Below are positions 23,301 to 35,176 of a DNA stretch of 64,000 nt, piece after piece (position 1 is the first letter of the stretch; each line of letters starts with the position of its first letter). Under the pieces are notes generated by a model, which was not told the DNA's origin, did no database searches, and saw nothing but the letters and a program-made list of their open reading frames with translations. The stretch comes from Hoplostethus atlanticus. Lineage: Eukaryota > Chordata > Actinopteri > Trachichthyiformes > Trachichthyidae. The DNA is taken from positions 1-64,000 of the forward strand of contig JAXDDX010000166.1 in assembly GCA_034670405.1 (NCBI GenBank). The letters run 5' to 3'. Made by a program: the position numbers and the translations under genes.

Positions 23301-26300
23301 ATTTCTGTACCTTCCTGCCAGCTCAGCAGAACGAGGGCAGTTCCTGTTACGAGGTACTGTATAGGGGTGAAGTGAGTTTAAGTCTTCCCCGACCGCAGCC
23401 GGCTGAATGCAAAGCTCCACTCAGCCCAGACTCACTGTCACACCTCATAAAGTACAGCTCGGGCTACAGGGTTGGATTTTAAGTCCAGGGAAAGATAAGG
23501 CTAAATAGGGACAAATGAGAAGAAAATATGATCACACCCCTTCAAATGGTTAAAGAGGAAAAAGGGAAAAGCCCTTTAGCTTAAACTCCAATGCACACTC
23601 CCAGTATATTGGATTGCAATGCGACTATAGGAAAATAAAACTCAAGGACAAATTGCAGCAGGAAACATAAGAAGGTGAAAATGCCATTAAGGGATTGTTG
23701 AGATCATAATCCTCTCTTCATTTCTGGTTTTCCTTAGCTGTTGAGAAGGAAGTGAGGACCCACAAGTTTATTTTCAAATAGTCCACAAAGAATGCCTGTC
23801 ATTTCCTGGCGTTCCCCACTTCCATATGAAAGCCCGCTTTCCTTTAGGAACAATGGGAAAGATTCCAAAATTTCCATGGGGAATTTCGTGTATGGCAATA
23901 CAATAGACAGCATGTTGTGACAGAACAGAGACAGTCTGTTACTTTCAGATCCAACAAGATCTGGACAAATGTGATGTTTTTGTCTAACAACTACTACGCC
24001 TCATGATTAAAGGAGCCACGACAGCCGCACCGTCTCATAAATGAGCTCAGAATGAAGTCTAATGGCAGACCTGAATCTGTCTTTGACAACTAACTGGCAA
24101 ATCTGTTTTATCTCCTGTTTAGGATGCAGTGTGAACCACTAGATAAAAGGAGCTTTTGAAGCATTAAGTAGTTTGGACAGATGTCTGACTTTATTAAGCA
24201 TAGCACATAGTTCAGTGGAGTACACGGCACGGAGAGTGGTTCAAATCAAAGACCTTTGGAGAGCAGATGTTCCAAGTTTAACAGGCTGGGTTTGACCAGG
24301 TGAGAGGAGCGGGAGAACAGAAGGGGGCCTGTCTAATGATTGTAAAGTTGCCTTAACACCTTAATCAGTGTTCACTGAACCATAGCCTTACCTGTAACAC
24401 AGATAACCCAAGAGAATTATTTGGGAGGCCTACACTGCAATTAACTGAAAGAGAGCGTTTGATTCTGAAGTGAAAAGAGTTCAAGTGACATATGCTACTG
24501 GACAGGCCAATCCGCTCTTGAAAACCATCTAGCTTGACCTGAGCAGACCTGAGCCCATGGCTAGACAAGTGGTCAGAGGTCATCCACTCATCTAGACAGG
24601 CAGTATGCCATAACCCCAGAGGCAGGGTGCAGAGGTCTATCCATTATGCAACCTGTCCTTTTACCCAAAACCACAACCGCACACAAAAGTAAGCACAAAA
24701 ACAGACACACTCGCTGACATATGGGCAGATTGCTGCTGCTATACGTCTCATTCAGCCTCAAATATGAGTTACCTTTGATGCATTTACCCAATCCACACCA
24801 CAGCATTAAACTAAACTGTTATTATAAGATTGAACTGCGTTGTTAGACCGGTTCTCTCAGCCTCCTTAGCAGTTTGATAAAGTCTGAGGTAGAGAAAGAA
24901 AAAAAAAACAAAGCACACTCATTAACTCTATTTCTGGAGACACGGTGTATTATCCACTAGGGTCCTAAGCCTTTTCATGTCTTCCGGATGACTCGGAAAT
25001 AATGCATGAAGAAGACTTCATACTATATTTGAATGATTGAATGTAATCATGAGGAGGAAGTGAGTGTATCGTCTTCCTTCCTCTTCATCTGTCATGTGAT
25101 GGTAGACGTGAGGAGGGTCTCCCTGATTCTAGCAGCATGGCATTTTCACTGAAAGCAGAAGCTACAGAAAAGGAGGGTTTTTTCGTTTTATCAGAAGTCC
25201 TTTTCGAAACACTGTCGAGATTGTTTTTAAGACATAATGTGTAACTATGAAAGACAACAGTGGTTGAGGTGGTTAAGAACCTCTCTCCTCCTCCGCTTAA
25301 TTGCAGGCTGCAGCTGATGAGACTCATCACTTATGACAGTGGGTAGCACAGAAATTGATGATCATAGCTCCAGCAGAAGATGAGATAGGCCAACATCCAA
25401 CTACCTCTCTCCCTGCATAGCCGAAAGAAAGTGGGTTTACTCCATTCACTCATTCTGCTCTGATAGTCCACTGAGAGCAATTTCACCTTGAAAACTAAAT
25501 TAAAGCCCTACAACAGACATGTGCCGTTTGTGGCTGCTTGTTCTCTCCACGGCGCACAGAGCTAAAGTGAATTATGTGTAACTCGGCCCTGAGAGGGACG
25601 GAAGTAAGGATATCATGGATCATATCAGCACCTGTCAATACCCCTCACTCACTGTTCTGCTCTCTCTCTCTCCCTCCACAGATAACCTGGACTAACACTT
25701 GAAACAGCCAGTTCAACTGAATTGATTACGTAAAAGACAATTGATTGCAAGCAGTCAAATAGTCTCTTACCGGAAAAAAGTCAGCAAGTCACTGTTGGGT
25801 GATTTCTTTCAAGATGAGGCTCTTATGCATTTTTTTTCTCCATTAAATTTAGGACCCCCTATACAGTCCACATCCATTAAAATGTTGTGCTGCACTAAGC
25901 GTCTGGACCTACTATATCCAGATGGCAGAAGAATTTATGGAGACTGCCTCATTAACCTTAAGGCACTTTAGCGCTTGGCACTGCGCTGAGAGACTAAGCA
26001 AACCTCAAAAAAACATCTCAGCTGCATTATAGGCAGGCAATTGCGAAACTACCTACAGGGTCAATATGCACTAAGGCTGGGCAGAGTGGCACGATATGTG
26101 GCCCCTGAAACTGAGGCTGCATTGCTTTTTTTATGACTCAAGCATGCTAATGTGGCCAGTGAGCATCCTCTCACAAGACCCACCCTGAAAATCATAGTCT
26201 GGCGGCTTTGGCCACATGCTGGAGGCCCAAATTCCGTGAGGAAGTCAGATATGCGCCAGGACTAGAATCCAGGATGCGCAAGAAGCGTGCCATGCCTGTA

Positions 26301-28102
26301 GGCTGCTTGCACTATTTTCTCTTTACAATTATATTTAAAAAATATGAATAGTCGTGGTTTATCTTTCACTGTACCTCTTCGTGAAACCATCAAATATTTT
26401 AATTGCAACAGTTTGTGCTAGTGCGTGTTCATAATTTTCTGTCATTCGTTACGCACCCATCCACACGGATCACACTGTGAGTCACGGCTTAGAGCGAGAA
26501 GGGTGGGGGCTCTGAATGATCGCTGTCTGTTCTTCAGGTGTCTCACTCCCGAGTCTTTGGACCAGGAGGGGTGGTGTAATGTCGATACAATGACAGATGG
26601 TCCAGACAAAGCCAGTGCGCATTGTTCAGCTGAAAAATAATAGCCACCATTTATCAGTGTTCGCAGACTTTAAGGCCCATTAGGAATAAACGACTGTCTG
26701 GTGAGTGAAATGAATCAAAGTTTTATTGTTTATTGGAAGGCGTCTACTGAGGTTCTTTTGGATTCCATTGGTTGTTTAACCATATCATTAAAACTTCCCA
26801 TGCTATAGAAATAGCATATATCTATAAAAAAAGACCATCGATGCATACTGTAAGCAAAACATAAAGCATGAAAGTTCAAGTGTGCAAAACGGGGCACTTC
26901 AGCTGACTGGTCGAAAATCACGTTTTCCTCGGGCCACACGAATGCCCTTACGAAATGAACGATGAAACATCCTTTTTTTTTCCCCCTGGCATGTTGAACA
27001 AATTCACATGCGCTGATTTGGAGACGTGCAGCCGCCTATTACTAGAGCTGGAGCGCCGGTGCAGACCACATAACATTGTCAAAGAGTTTCGCAATCTTTT
27101 TTTTTTTTTTCTCCAAGCATGTGCATATTCAGCAGAAAATTCATGCTTTCCTCAACATAAAAACCTAAAATACACATTCAAGGAAAACAGAGTTCAAAAC
27201 CATCAACTTCATCATTACTCACATCGATTAATGATCATTTTCCTCGACCAACTGCATCAGAATGCACAGATTCTATTGAGAAAAGATTAAACAAAACACT
27301 GCATCTATACAAGCTCGCTATTCTTTTTTTTTTTTACAGTTTATACATTTTACACGGTGGCATACTTACAAAAAAAAATAGACTGTAACCCCCTGCTCGC
27401 AAAACAGCAGGGCGAGCTGTCCTGGCGAGGTTGGCTGATGTGTTAGGACCGATTTCTTGAAGTCTGCCACTGTGGCATTCTCACTCTCATCACTTCAATC
27501 CAACGCCAACTCCACTCTGAGCGCCTCCCGGTCTGAGATCCACAGCCTACGTCTGTTTGTGAGACAGAGGGGAGGGCATCCGGTTTACATGGATCACCGG
27601 GAGGAACGGGATTGGCTCAGAGGAGATAGCTTGATAAAATGAACGTCTCCCATTGGATGGCAGGGCAACTGGGGAGGGGGCATGTCGTGTATTATTCAGG
27701 AGAGCTCGGGTGGGGAGTGGAGGAGGATAGTGAGGGCAAGCGGCATATGCAGACAATGCCCTGTGTCTCTCAGAAATTCTGTTTCCATTGGTGGATTTCA
27801 TTGACTTATCCTTTACAATTTAGTCTACTTTTTAATAATATGTTCATTTTGGCAACGAGCAAATCTGAGGGCTCGAGTAGCACCCTGCTTTCCCATAGGA
27901 AAGATCACTATACTCTTCCTCGTGTCTATGGCAGTCAATGGTGTTTACAATGTCCTTATTGTACTTCATATTTCACGTGACACCAATATTCCCATAATAT
28001 TCCTGTATGTTTCTCATAAACATGAAATATGCAGGACTATCCAGTTTGAAGAGACCAACTGAATAAATCATATAAAAATACATTCTTTTAGAAGATCTTA
28101 CC

Positions 28103-28542
28103 TTGAGAAAGTGTGTCTGTCTGTGTGTGTGTGTGTGTGTTGCCTGTCTCTTTGTATGTGTGCATAACTGTGTGTGCAAGTGTAAGTGTGTGTGCTTGTG
28201 TTTGTGTCTCTGTACTGTGTGTGCATGTGTTAGTGTGTGGGTGTGTAGTTGTGTGTGTCTCTGTGTGTGGGTGTATGTGTGTCTGTGTGTGCATGTGTAA
28301 GTGTGTGTGTGTGTGTCTGTGTGTGAGTGTGTGTGTATGTGTGTCTGTGTGTGCTTTTGTGTACGTGTGTCTTTGTGTGCATGTGTAAGTGTGTGTGTGT
28401 CTGTGTGTGTGCTTTTGTGTACATGTGTCTTTGTGTCCGTGTATCTGTGTGTGTCTGCATGTGTTTGTGTGTCTGTGGGTGTCTGTGTGTCTGTGTGCCC
28501 GTGGGTGTCTCTGTGTGTGTCTGTGTGTGTGTTTGTGTACGT

Positions 28543-28583
<41 letters not shown>

Positions 28584-28586
28584 CCT
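28103..28586. repeat. 480-base degenerate GT-rich array
   Basis: An irregular GT-rich tract built from TGTGTGTC, TGTGTGCATG, TGTGTTTGTG and similar blocks, ending in a pure (GT)n at 28548-28581. The long open frames across it, Cys-Val on one strand and His-Thr on the other, follow from the absence of stop codons in such repeats and are not genes. Confidence 0.95.
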
Positions 28587-28905
28587 CTGCCCTGTATGTA
28601 GGCTACGAGAAAGCTAGAGCTGCAGAATTTTCCACACTGGAGTAGGGGGGAAATGGTGCATGGATAATTCCCTCTTCAGATCCTCTGGTACTCGGGGAGT
28701 ACTCGGCTGAATCAATACTGCTCAAAGCTTTCTCATGTTCCCCTTCTCACATCAGTGCTAGTTGGGAAGCAGCGCTGGAGGAGTACAGGTCAGTCCATTT
28801 TAGCAGGCATTTTCTAGAGAGGATGCTTTGAATTAAATACTCCAACACTCTCCTGTCGCCGTAATTACAATACTATATCACCCCTGACCTGTCGGCCGCC
28901 ACCCC

Positions 28906-28911
<6 letters not shown>

Positions 28912-28947
<36 letters not shown>
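28912..28947. repeat. (CA)n microsatellite
   Basis: About 18 CA units. Confidence 0.95.
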
Positions 28948-28950
<3 letters not shown>

Positions 28951-29535
28951 GATTCACATCCATAATAGAGAATGTGAGGTGTTAACCTGCATACTGAACT
29001 AGTGTGTGAGCAGACAGAGAAATCCTAATAACCACAGCGGGGGCTCTACTCTGACCAGTAGCCATGGTGATTGAACACATTTCTCCACACAGCAGAAAGA
29101 CAGTGTGTCTGTGCTGCACCACACAGGCCTTTAGTGCAGCCCGGCCCTCGGACTGAGAGGAAAGGAAGCTCCAGGTGAAAGCTCATCTAATTGTGACTCC
29201 GACTTTATGACTAAGAGGTCATCGACCGCAAATTAGCTCTCGTCGTAAACTGTACTTGTTGTCTCCATTAAACTGATGAAATAGCGCGCACCCCCGTGAA
29301 ACAAGTCTCAACAACGCCGCGCGTCATCTTATTATTGTGTGAACTGGAAGTCTGATTTGCATTGCTGGTGGGGAATAATGCTCTCAGAAGAAACACCTCG
29401 ATGTATTCAGCCTAATGTGAAACATCCAAACGAGAGCAGCAGCCTTGGCTAGATTTCCTCTAAGCTTGTAATCTCTCTTTCGTCTTAATTTAGCTGCAAC
29501 TTCAATCACAGCTTCAAAACATTCACAAATCTCAC

Positions 29536-29537
<2 letters not shown>

Positions 29538-29578
<41 letters not shown>
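29538..29578. repeat. (GT)n microsatellite
   Basis: About 20 GT units. Confidence 0.95.
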
Positions 29579-29580
<2 letters not shown>

Positions 29581-30835
29581 CCTGTATGTATAATTGGTAA
29601 GTGTGTGTAGGTTTGTGTACACGCACCCATGCCTGTGTAAGTTAGATTGATGTACGTCTTTACCCTTGTTATGACCATATGTGTGTCCAGCCTGCTCTGT
29701 CCCCGGTCTCAACAGAAATGGAAAATGTGTGCGATGTGCTACTGTAGATTTCCATGACAACGTATTAAGCCCAGGCTTAAACCATGTGCCATACTGTGCC
29801 TAGTAAGAGTGACATCTCCCACTGCTTTAGTAATGAGTTGTCTAGCGTTCTGTCATCCTCTACAGATGGAGTAAACAGGCCACTCAACACTTCTGGGAAT
29901 TATCTAGGGAGAAACCTTTTAAAGTTTTAGTAGTAATGGTTGAGATAGTTTAGCATTTCACTCAAACTCGTGGACACATCCATCCACAAGCCGCAATGAT
30001 ACACAGATATTAAACATATTGGGTTATATTGCATGTGGGTAATTTGTGGATCAACATTTCCGGGGCCCTGAAGGAAGAGAAGAGGGGATATTAAATGTTA
30101 AGCTCAGATGTGTTCTTCTTGCAATAGCAATCAATACCAATAGGTTTTAAGTATCAAAATGGTAAGCAGCTATAAAATCTGGATTATCATTAGTAACACA
30201 CAGGTTTTGTTTACTTGATGGGTCAGAAAGTCTTCATATAGCTGCTTCTGGTGACTGTTCTCAAACAGCTAATTGTGAACCACAGTGTGAATGCCTTATC
30301 TCGCATCGTGAACAGTATGGCAGAGTCCCCGCTGACTCCGGACCACCTCTACCGAAGCCTCTGTACAACCCTATCATCATGGATGCCTCATGTTGGGTTT
30401 CATTCTCTTGTGATGCCAGGAGCAAATTCTCTGTCTCAATTAATCACTGAGTTTCTAATGGAATGCTTCCCTTCAGGATGGGGCCCATCACAGAGGGGGC
30501 TGTAGTCAGTGCTGTTGGTGAAGCCGCTCTGATTGCCTGAATACACTCCCAGCTTTGGAGTCACTGCAGATGTCTGCTAATTGTGGTGATTATGGTGAAC
30601 GGAGGGGGGTAGGAATATGTAATGAATTTCCCATTGCTTTCATGCCTGACATCCTTTGGTTATGTGCATCTGCTGTACAAGCAGAACATCCGCAGGGTTT
30701 GGAGACACACAAAAGTGACATGGAGAGTGGGCACAGGCTTTTGGATGGGCAACTATTATAGCACCAAGTGTCGCCAAATTGGGTCCATTTATTCTGTTGG
30801 TTCTGATCATTTATAATAAAATGCAGGTTTGAATT

Positions 30836-30875
30836 CCTCTCCTCTCCTCTCCTCTCCACTCCTCTCCTCTCCATT
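30836..30875. repeat. (CTCCT)n-type low-complexity tract
   Basis: Repeated CTCCTCTC blocks, a pyrimidine-rich pentamer array. Confidence 0.85.
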
Positions 30876-33165
30876 CCCCTTCCTTTCTTCGAACTGCTCC
30901 TCTTTTTTTAAATCTCTGACTGGGTGCAATACTCTAAGCTGTGGATGACACACAAAACAGCTTTTCTCATTGGCCAACTCAGATCCATCCACAATGTATA
31001 ATATATAAAAACTAGCTTCAGACTCCAACACTCACAATTAAACGGCATCTAAAGTCTATTGTGAAGCGCTTTGTGAAAAGACGTCCTCCTCAACAACACA
31101 CCTACCAAAAAACCCTCTTTCGGTTGTGAACTGGGGGAATGCATGTGGCTGTGGCGTTTTAGATGATGATGCTTGTAATGTAAATTGGTGATGCGGATTC
31201 AAAACCTATTAAATTGACAGGATTATACAAGCAACCTACATTTCTTCATGTTCTGCTAAAAATGGTTGTCATGCTACTCTGGACACTGAACCGTAACAAA
31301 TCATATTCATACATTCAGCATATTAATGAAGTTAAATATCAAACATTCTCGCTCCTCCTGTATTTGTTGGAAATGCAAACACGCCTGATTTATTGCGAAT
31401 GTGCTTTTGCACGGCTAGAGTTAGCTAATTCCTTTGGGGCAAGTGCCCTTCCTGTCACACTGATCAAGGAATGTCTCTTGATATGAGCATAAACTGCTCC
31501 ATGCCCCATCACCATCAATGTCTGTGTATGCGTGCATGTGGATGTGGGTTTGTGTGAGTGTGTGTGTGTGTGTGTATGTGTGTGTGTATCCATCCCCCAT
31601 CACTACAGGCTGTATTATGCATTGTTGTTGGCATGGCCTACATGCTCATCCAAGCATGGTCCAGTGTGGTACAGTACACACGTCTTCCCATCCCCACTCC
31701 ACCCCCTGTCGTGTCCCCAGGCCCGCTTCATTTACCTTTGCTCCTGAATTAATGCTAGTTAACTGTCACATTAACTCAAATCTGTTGGCCCTTTTTGTCA
31801 ACAACACAAACTAGCCCCAGTATGTAAAGGCTGGGGTTATTTTTGCTTTGATAAACAGAACGTGCATGAATTGCATTTGACCAAATGTATGTATGTGGGC
31901 CAGCTAAAGCAGAAACCATCTATAGGGAGCTGAAGTTGACACCACTTCAGCCTAGTCTAATACATTACAGACTACTTGACATAAGCAAACTACCGACTGT
32001 ACGGTTCCAATTCTGAAATATGTGGTAGAATGAGGTGATATTTACTCACTGACAACCTTAGTAGTACAAAATTGTAGGCAGGCAATTTTTTTCATCAAAT
32101 GTAATGTGATGAAATGTGCATATTTTATGATTGCTTATATAACAGAGAGTGCTGCCAGGTGATTTTCAACAAAATCTATTGCTTTGTTTAGTTGTTGTAA
32201 GATGTGTCCCCCTCTTGGAAACTCGCGCTAGCCACCTAGCTGCTAGTAAAAGTCTTGGCTAACTTCCGCTTCAGCTCCCTATAACCTTTATTTTATCTGC
32301 TTACCCTCAGTAATTGAATACAATGCACTCTTGCATAAGATACCAGTGTTACTATGCTGCTATGCATTATCTCAACAAAACTGTGGCGAAATGCAGGGCT
32401 GTGAAGTGGCATTATGGAAAATACCGGACTTTCTCTGAGTTTCTGCTGTGTGCAGTTGGGGCCATAGTGCAGGTGTTTCATTCAGCGTTTCAATGGAGGC
32501 CTATGTGTGGGTGTGGACATTCGATTCAATGAGTGCACGGCCTTGTATGCGTGTATGTCTTCACATGTACATGTGTGTGAGGCATATATTTGCCTGCCAG
32601 AAGTGAGTGTGTTAAATTCTCTTAGCATGTGTGACGAATCAAGTGGCTGGGAAAAGAGCAGCGCGCTCCACGGCCTCTCTCTCTCACATAGCGAATTCTA
32701 AAGAGGCTGAATATCGATCTGCCAAGGCCTCAATTCTTCTTTTGCTCTACCCCTATCTCCCTATCTTATCTACTTGGCTTTGAATCGCTTTCTGTCTTCC
32801 TCTCTGTCTGTCTTTGTATCTCTCGCTTTACTTCTCAGTCATTTTGAATAGGCATGATGCAGAGTGTGTGAGAGAGATGGAGTGAGTGGGTGAGACAGAT
32901 AAAGAAAGAGAGCTTCCCCCACTCATACGTCTTTCATCCTAATCCGTAGTCTCTGTCCAAGAAAGGGCCTCCTTTTCACTTGTCTGCCCTAAAGCCTCTT
33001 ATATGTGACCCCTCTGTGTCTCCCTCAGGGCTCTCTCCCACGCCCAGAAAGCACACACTCACACGCACACACACACATCTATACTTAGTTTATAGTTACC
33101 AAAAAAAAGTACGCATACACACATATTTGCAAAGTTTTTTTTAAACTATAAACTAATAAGTATAA

Positions 33166-33166
33166 A

Positions 33167-33213
<47 letters not shown>
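33166..33213. repeat. (GT)n microsatellite
   Basis: About 23 GT units with one GTTTG interruption. A second run of about 15 units lies at 33552-33585. Confidence 0.95.
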
Positions 33214-33216
<3 letters not shown>

Positions 33217-33555
33217 AACAATGTAATAAAGTAAGCAGAAGTCGGAATGCATTTGCTCTAAAGACCATTCCGGAAATGGTACAATGCTAGGGTTTGCAGA
33301 ACTGACAGAGTTTCTCACTATATGTTGATGATGTATATTCGTGCTTTGCCTTAGGGTGAAGGCAAATTTACCACAAGGCTGACTAACACAGCTGCTGGGA
33401 GAGCATGTCTCTTGTTTAAAGAACTGACCCCAATAAAGGCGGACGTTTGGCAGTCAGTTACGTAACGGACTGCAAGGATGATCCTGAGGCTGTGTAGACG
33501 TGTGTGTTTGTGCATGTGAGAGTGTGTTCATGTTTGGGGCAGGATATGTGTGTGC

Positions 33556-33588
<33 letters not shown>

Positions 33589-34639
33589 GACACGGGGGCA
33601 TGTTGGTGTGTGAACGTGTACAATTGCATGCACATGTACTCTGCATCGTAGTATGACTAGGGTTAGTTAAGAGCAGTTAGTTAGTTAGCATGTTGTGCTA
33701 ATGACTAGGTTAGCTAAAGGATGATGCTTAAACATCAGACCTGTGGTTTGGGTAACTGTGCTATATAGCTTATAGCTATATCATGCAATACTTTGAAAAG
33801 AAGCATACGCTGCCAGTACCAATGTTACAATAGTCTTATTTATGGAAGGCATAGAAACCACACTTCCTATAGAGTTACTGTAATCCCTCAGAAGTGGTCG
33901 TACAGCAAACATATCAAACTGCACCCAGCACTAAGAACAGAGAGACTCTATGTCTGCACTGCGTTGAGGGATTTGAAGTTGGCCTGTACTCTGCCTGGTG
34001 TGACCCCACCCCTGGTAAATACAGGGTTGGAGGTTTCCTCCATGGTTAAAAATACACTTGCTTCTCAGCAGAAAGGGGAAAATGACAGAATTCTACTTTC
34101 TTTTGTGCCTTTTGTGTATCAGTAAAGATTGCCTTTAAGATGTTATCATACGATACTCTATCATGCCAGTATGTTACAAAATATAATACACTTGACGAGT
34201 CATCGTTTTATCTCTGTGATTTTTTTGTCAGAATTGCAATGCTTTGATAATTTAAAAGTTAATATACTTGACAGAGTCAATGTGTACATGCTATAAAGGT
34301 GAATAGCATTGCTGGTAAAGTCTTACATTATGAAAACTATCTGTTAAATATGGTAAAGTATGCAGGTATCATTGAGAAAAAACGTTTTGCTATTTTTTTC
34401 TCCCCCCTTCTGTCTTTTGTCCCTCATAAGTTCCCATACTTCAGTAGCTGTTACATCATCAGCAGACAGTTTACGAAAGTGCTGCAAGAACAGGCCCTAT
34501 ACCCAGCAAGCATGTGGCTATTGACCTACTTGTTCTCAAATATATAACACGACTTACCACACCCAATGGCCTTCTGCCTAGTAGATACCAACTGTGCAGA
34601 CTGAGATCTTCCTGTACAGAGAAGAGGATTCCCTATTGG

Positions 34640-35176
34640 TTGCACTGAACTGGAAGAGAGCCACTCGGTGTAACTTCCTTATTACATCCGGAAACACAGA
34701 CAAGATCTACTGACATGGCGCCATGCCGGTGAGTAATTTACAGCCAGTTTTTATTTCTTTCAATTTCAAAACATTGTCTTAAAGGTGAATTTGTTACACC
34801 ACTACTAATACGAACAGGTCTTATCTGGTTTACTGCTGCCATATCGATATAGTATAGTAGTATAGTATAGTATAGTATAGAGTCTCTCAAGCTCTATTTA
34901 TGGTACTTACACTGATAGGTTGCCTATTTTCAGTAATGCACTGTTTATCTACTGTACAAAAAAGTTACATACATATGATCATATGTGTTCACAGCACAAT
35001 TTCTGACTTAGTTATTTGTATCTCTTTAGTGTACCTGTTGAGGAAACAATAATGTCAATGGAATGAAGCAGCACAAGCCCTTGAAGAAACGAGAAGATGT
35101 TGGGAAATATCTGATCCGTTCAACCTTTGTAAAGGTCTGGAGGTCCAGAAGTAGTAGCATCAAGTAAATTTAAAAA
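34640..35176 (+). promoter_or_regulatory. ticam1: ticam1 5' leader: non-coding exon, intron, 5' UTR
   Basis: A leader exon ends at 34728 (GCCG then GTGAGT). An acceptor TCTCTTTAG precedes 35030, and the 5' UTR runs to the ATG at 35177. An ATG at 34715 (GACATGG) opens a 16-codon upstream frame that crosses the splice and stops at TGA before the main start. An ETS-like CCGGAAAC lies at about 34688. TATAG repeats occur in the intron at 34855-34880. Inferred from splice signals and the position of the coding start. Confidence 0.6.

Larger units (their letters stand above)
15110..34630. other. 19.5-kb region with no recognised gene
   Basis: No exon of a known family was found on either strand. 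Open frames here are short, or are translations of CA/GT runs into Cys-Val or His-Thr repeats. The region has long unique-looking, moderately AT-rich stretches (16.5-18.9, 20.9-27.9 and 29.0-31.4 kb) that could hold conserved non-coding elements. Minus-strand AATAAA hexamers at about 16506 and 26721 could end unrecognised transcripts. It could be regulatory sequence, an intron of a gene not visible here, or a non-coding RNA locus. Individual repeats are listed separately. Confidence 0.55.

Noticed and set aside
25660-25700. Strong acceptor (CTCTCTCCCTCCACAG) on the plus strand followed by a few codons and a stop
   Set aside because: No upstream exon or family match; pyrimidine runs ending in CAG are common in this CT-rich DNA.
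27360-27475. Minus-strand stop-free stretch of about 46 codons with protein-like composition
   Set aside because: No start codon, no splice pair and no recognisable family; within the expected range by chance.
28088-28645. Overlapping open frames on both strands
   Set aside because: They come from a GT-rich simple-sequence array lacking stop codons.
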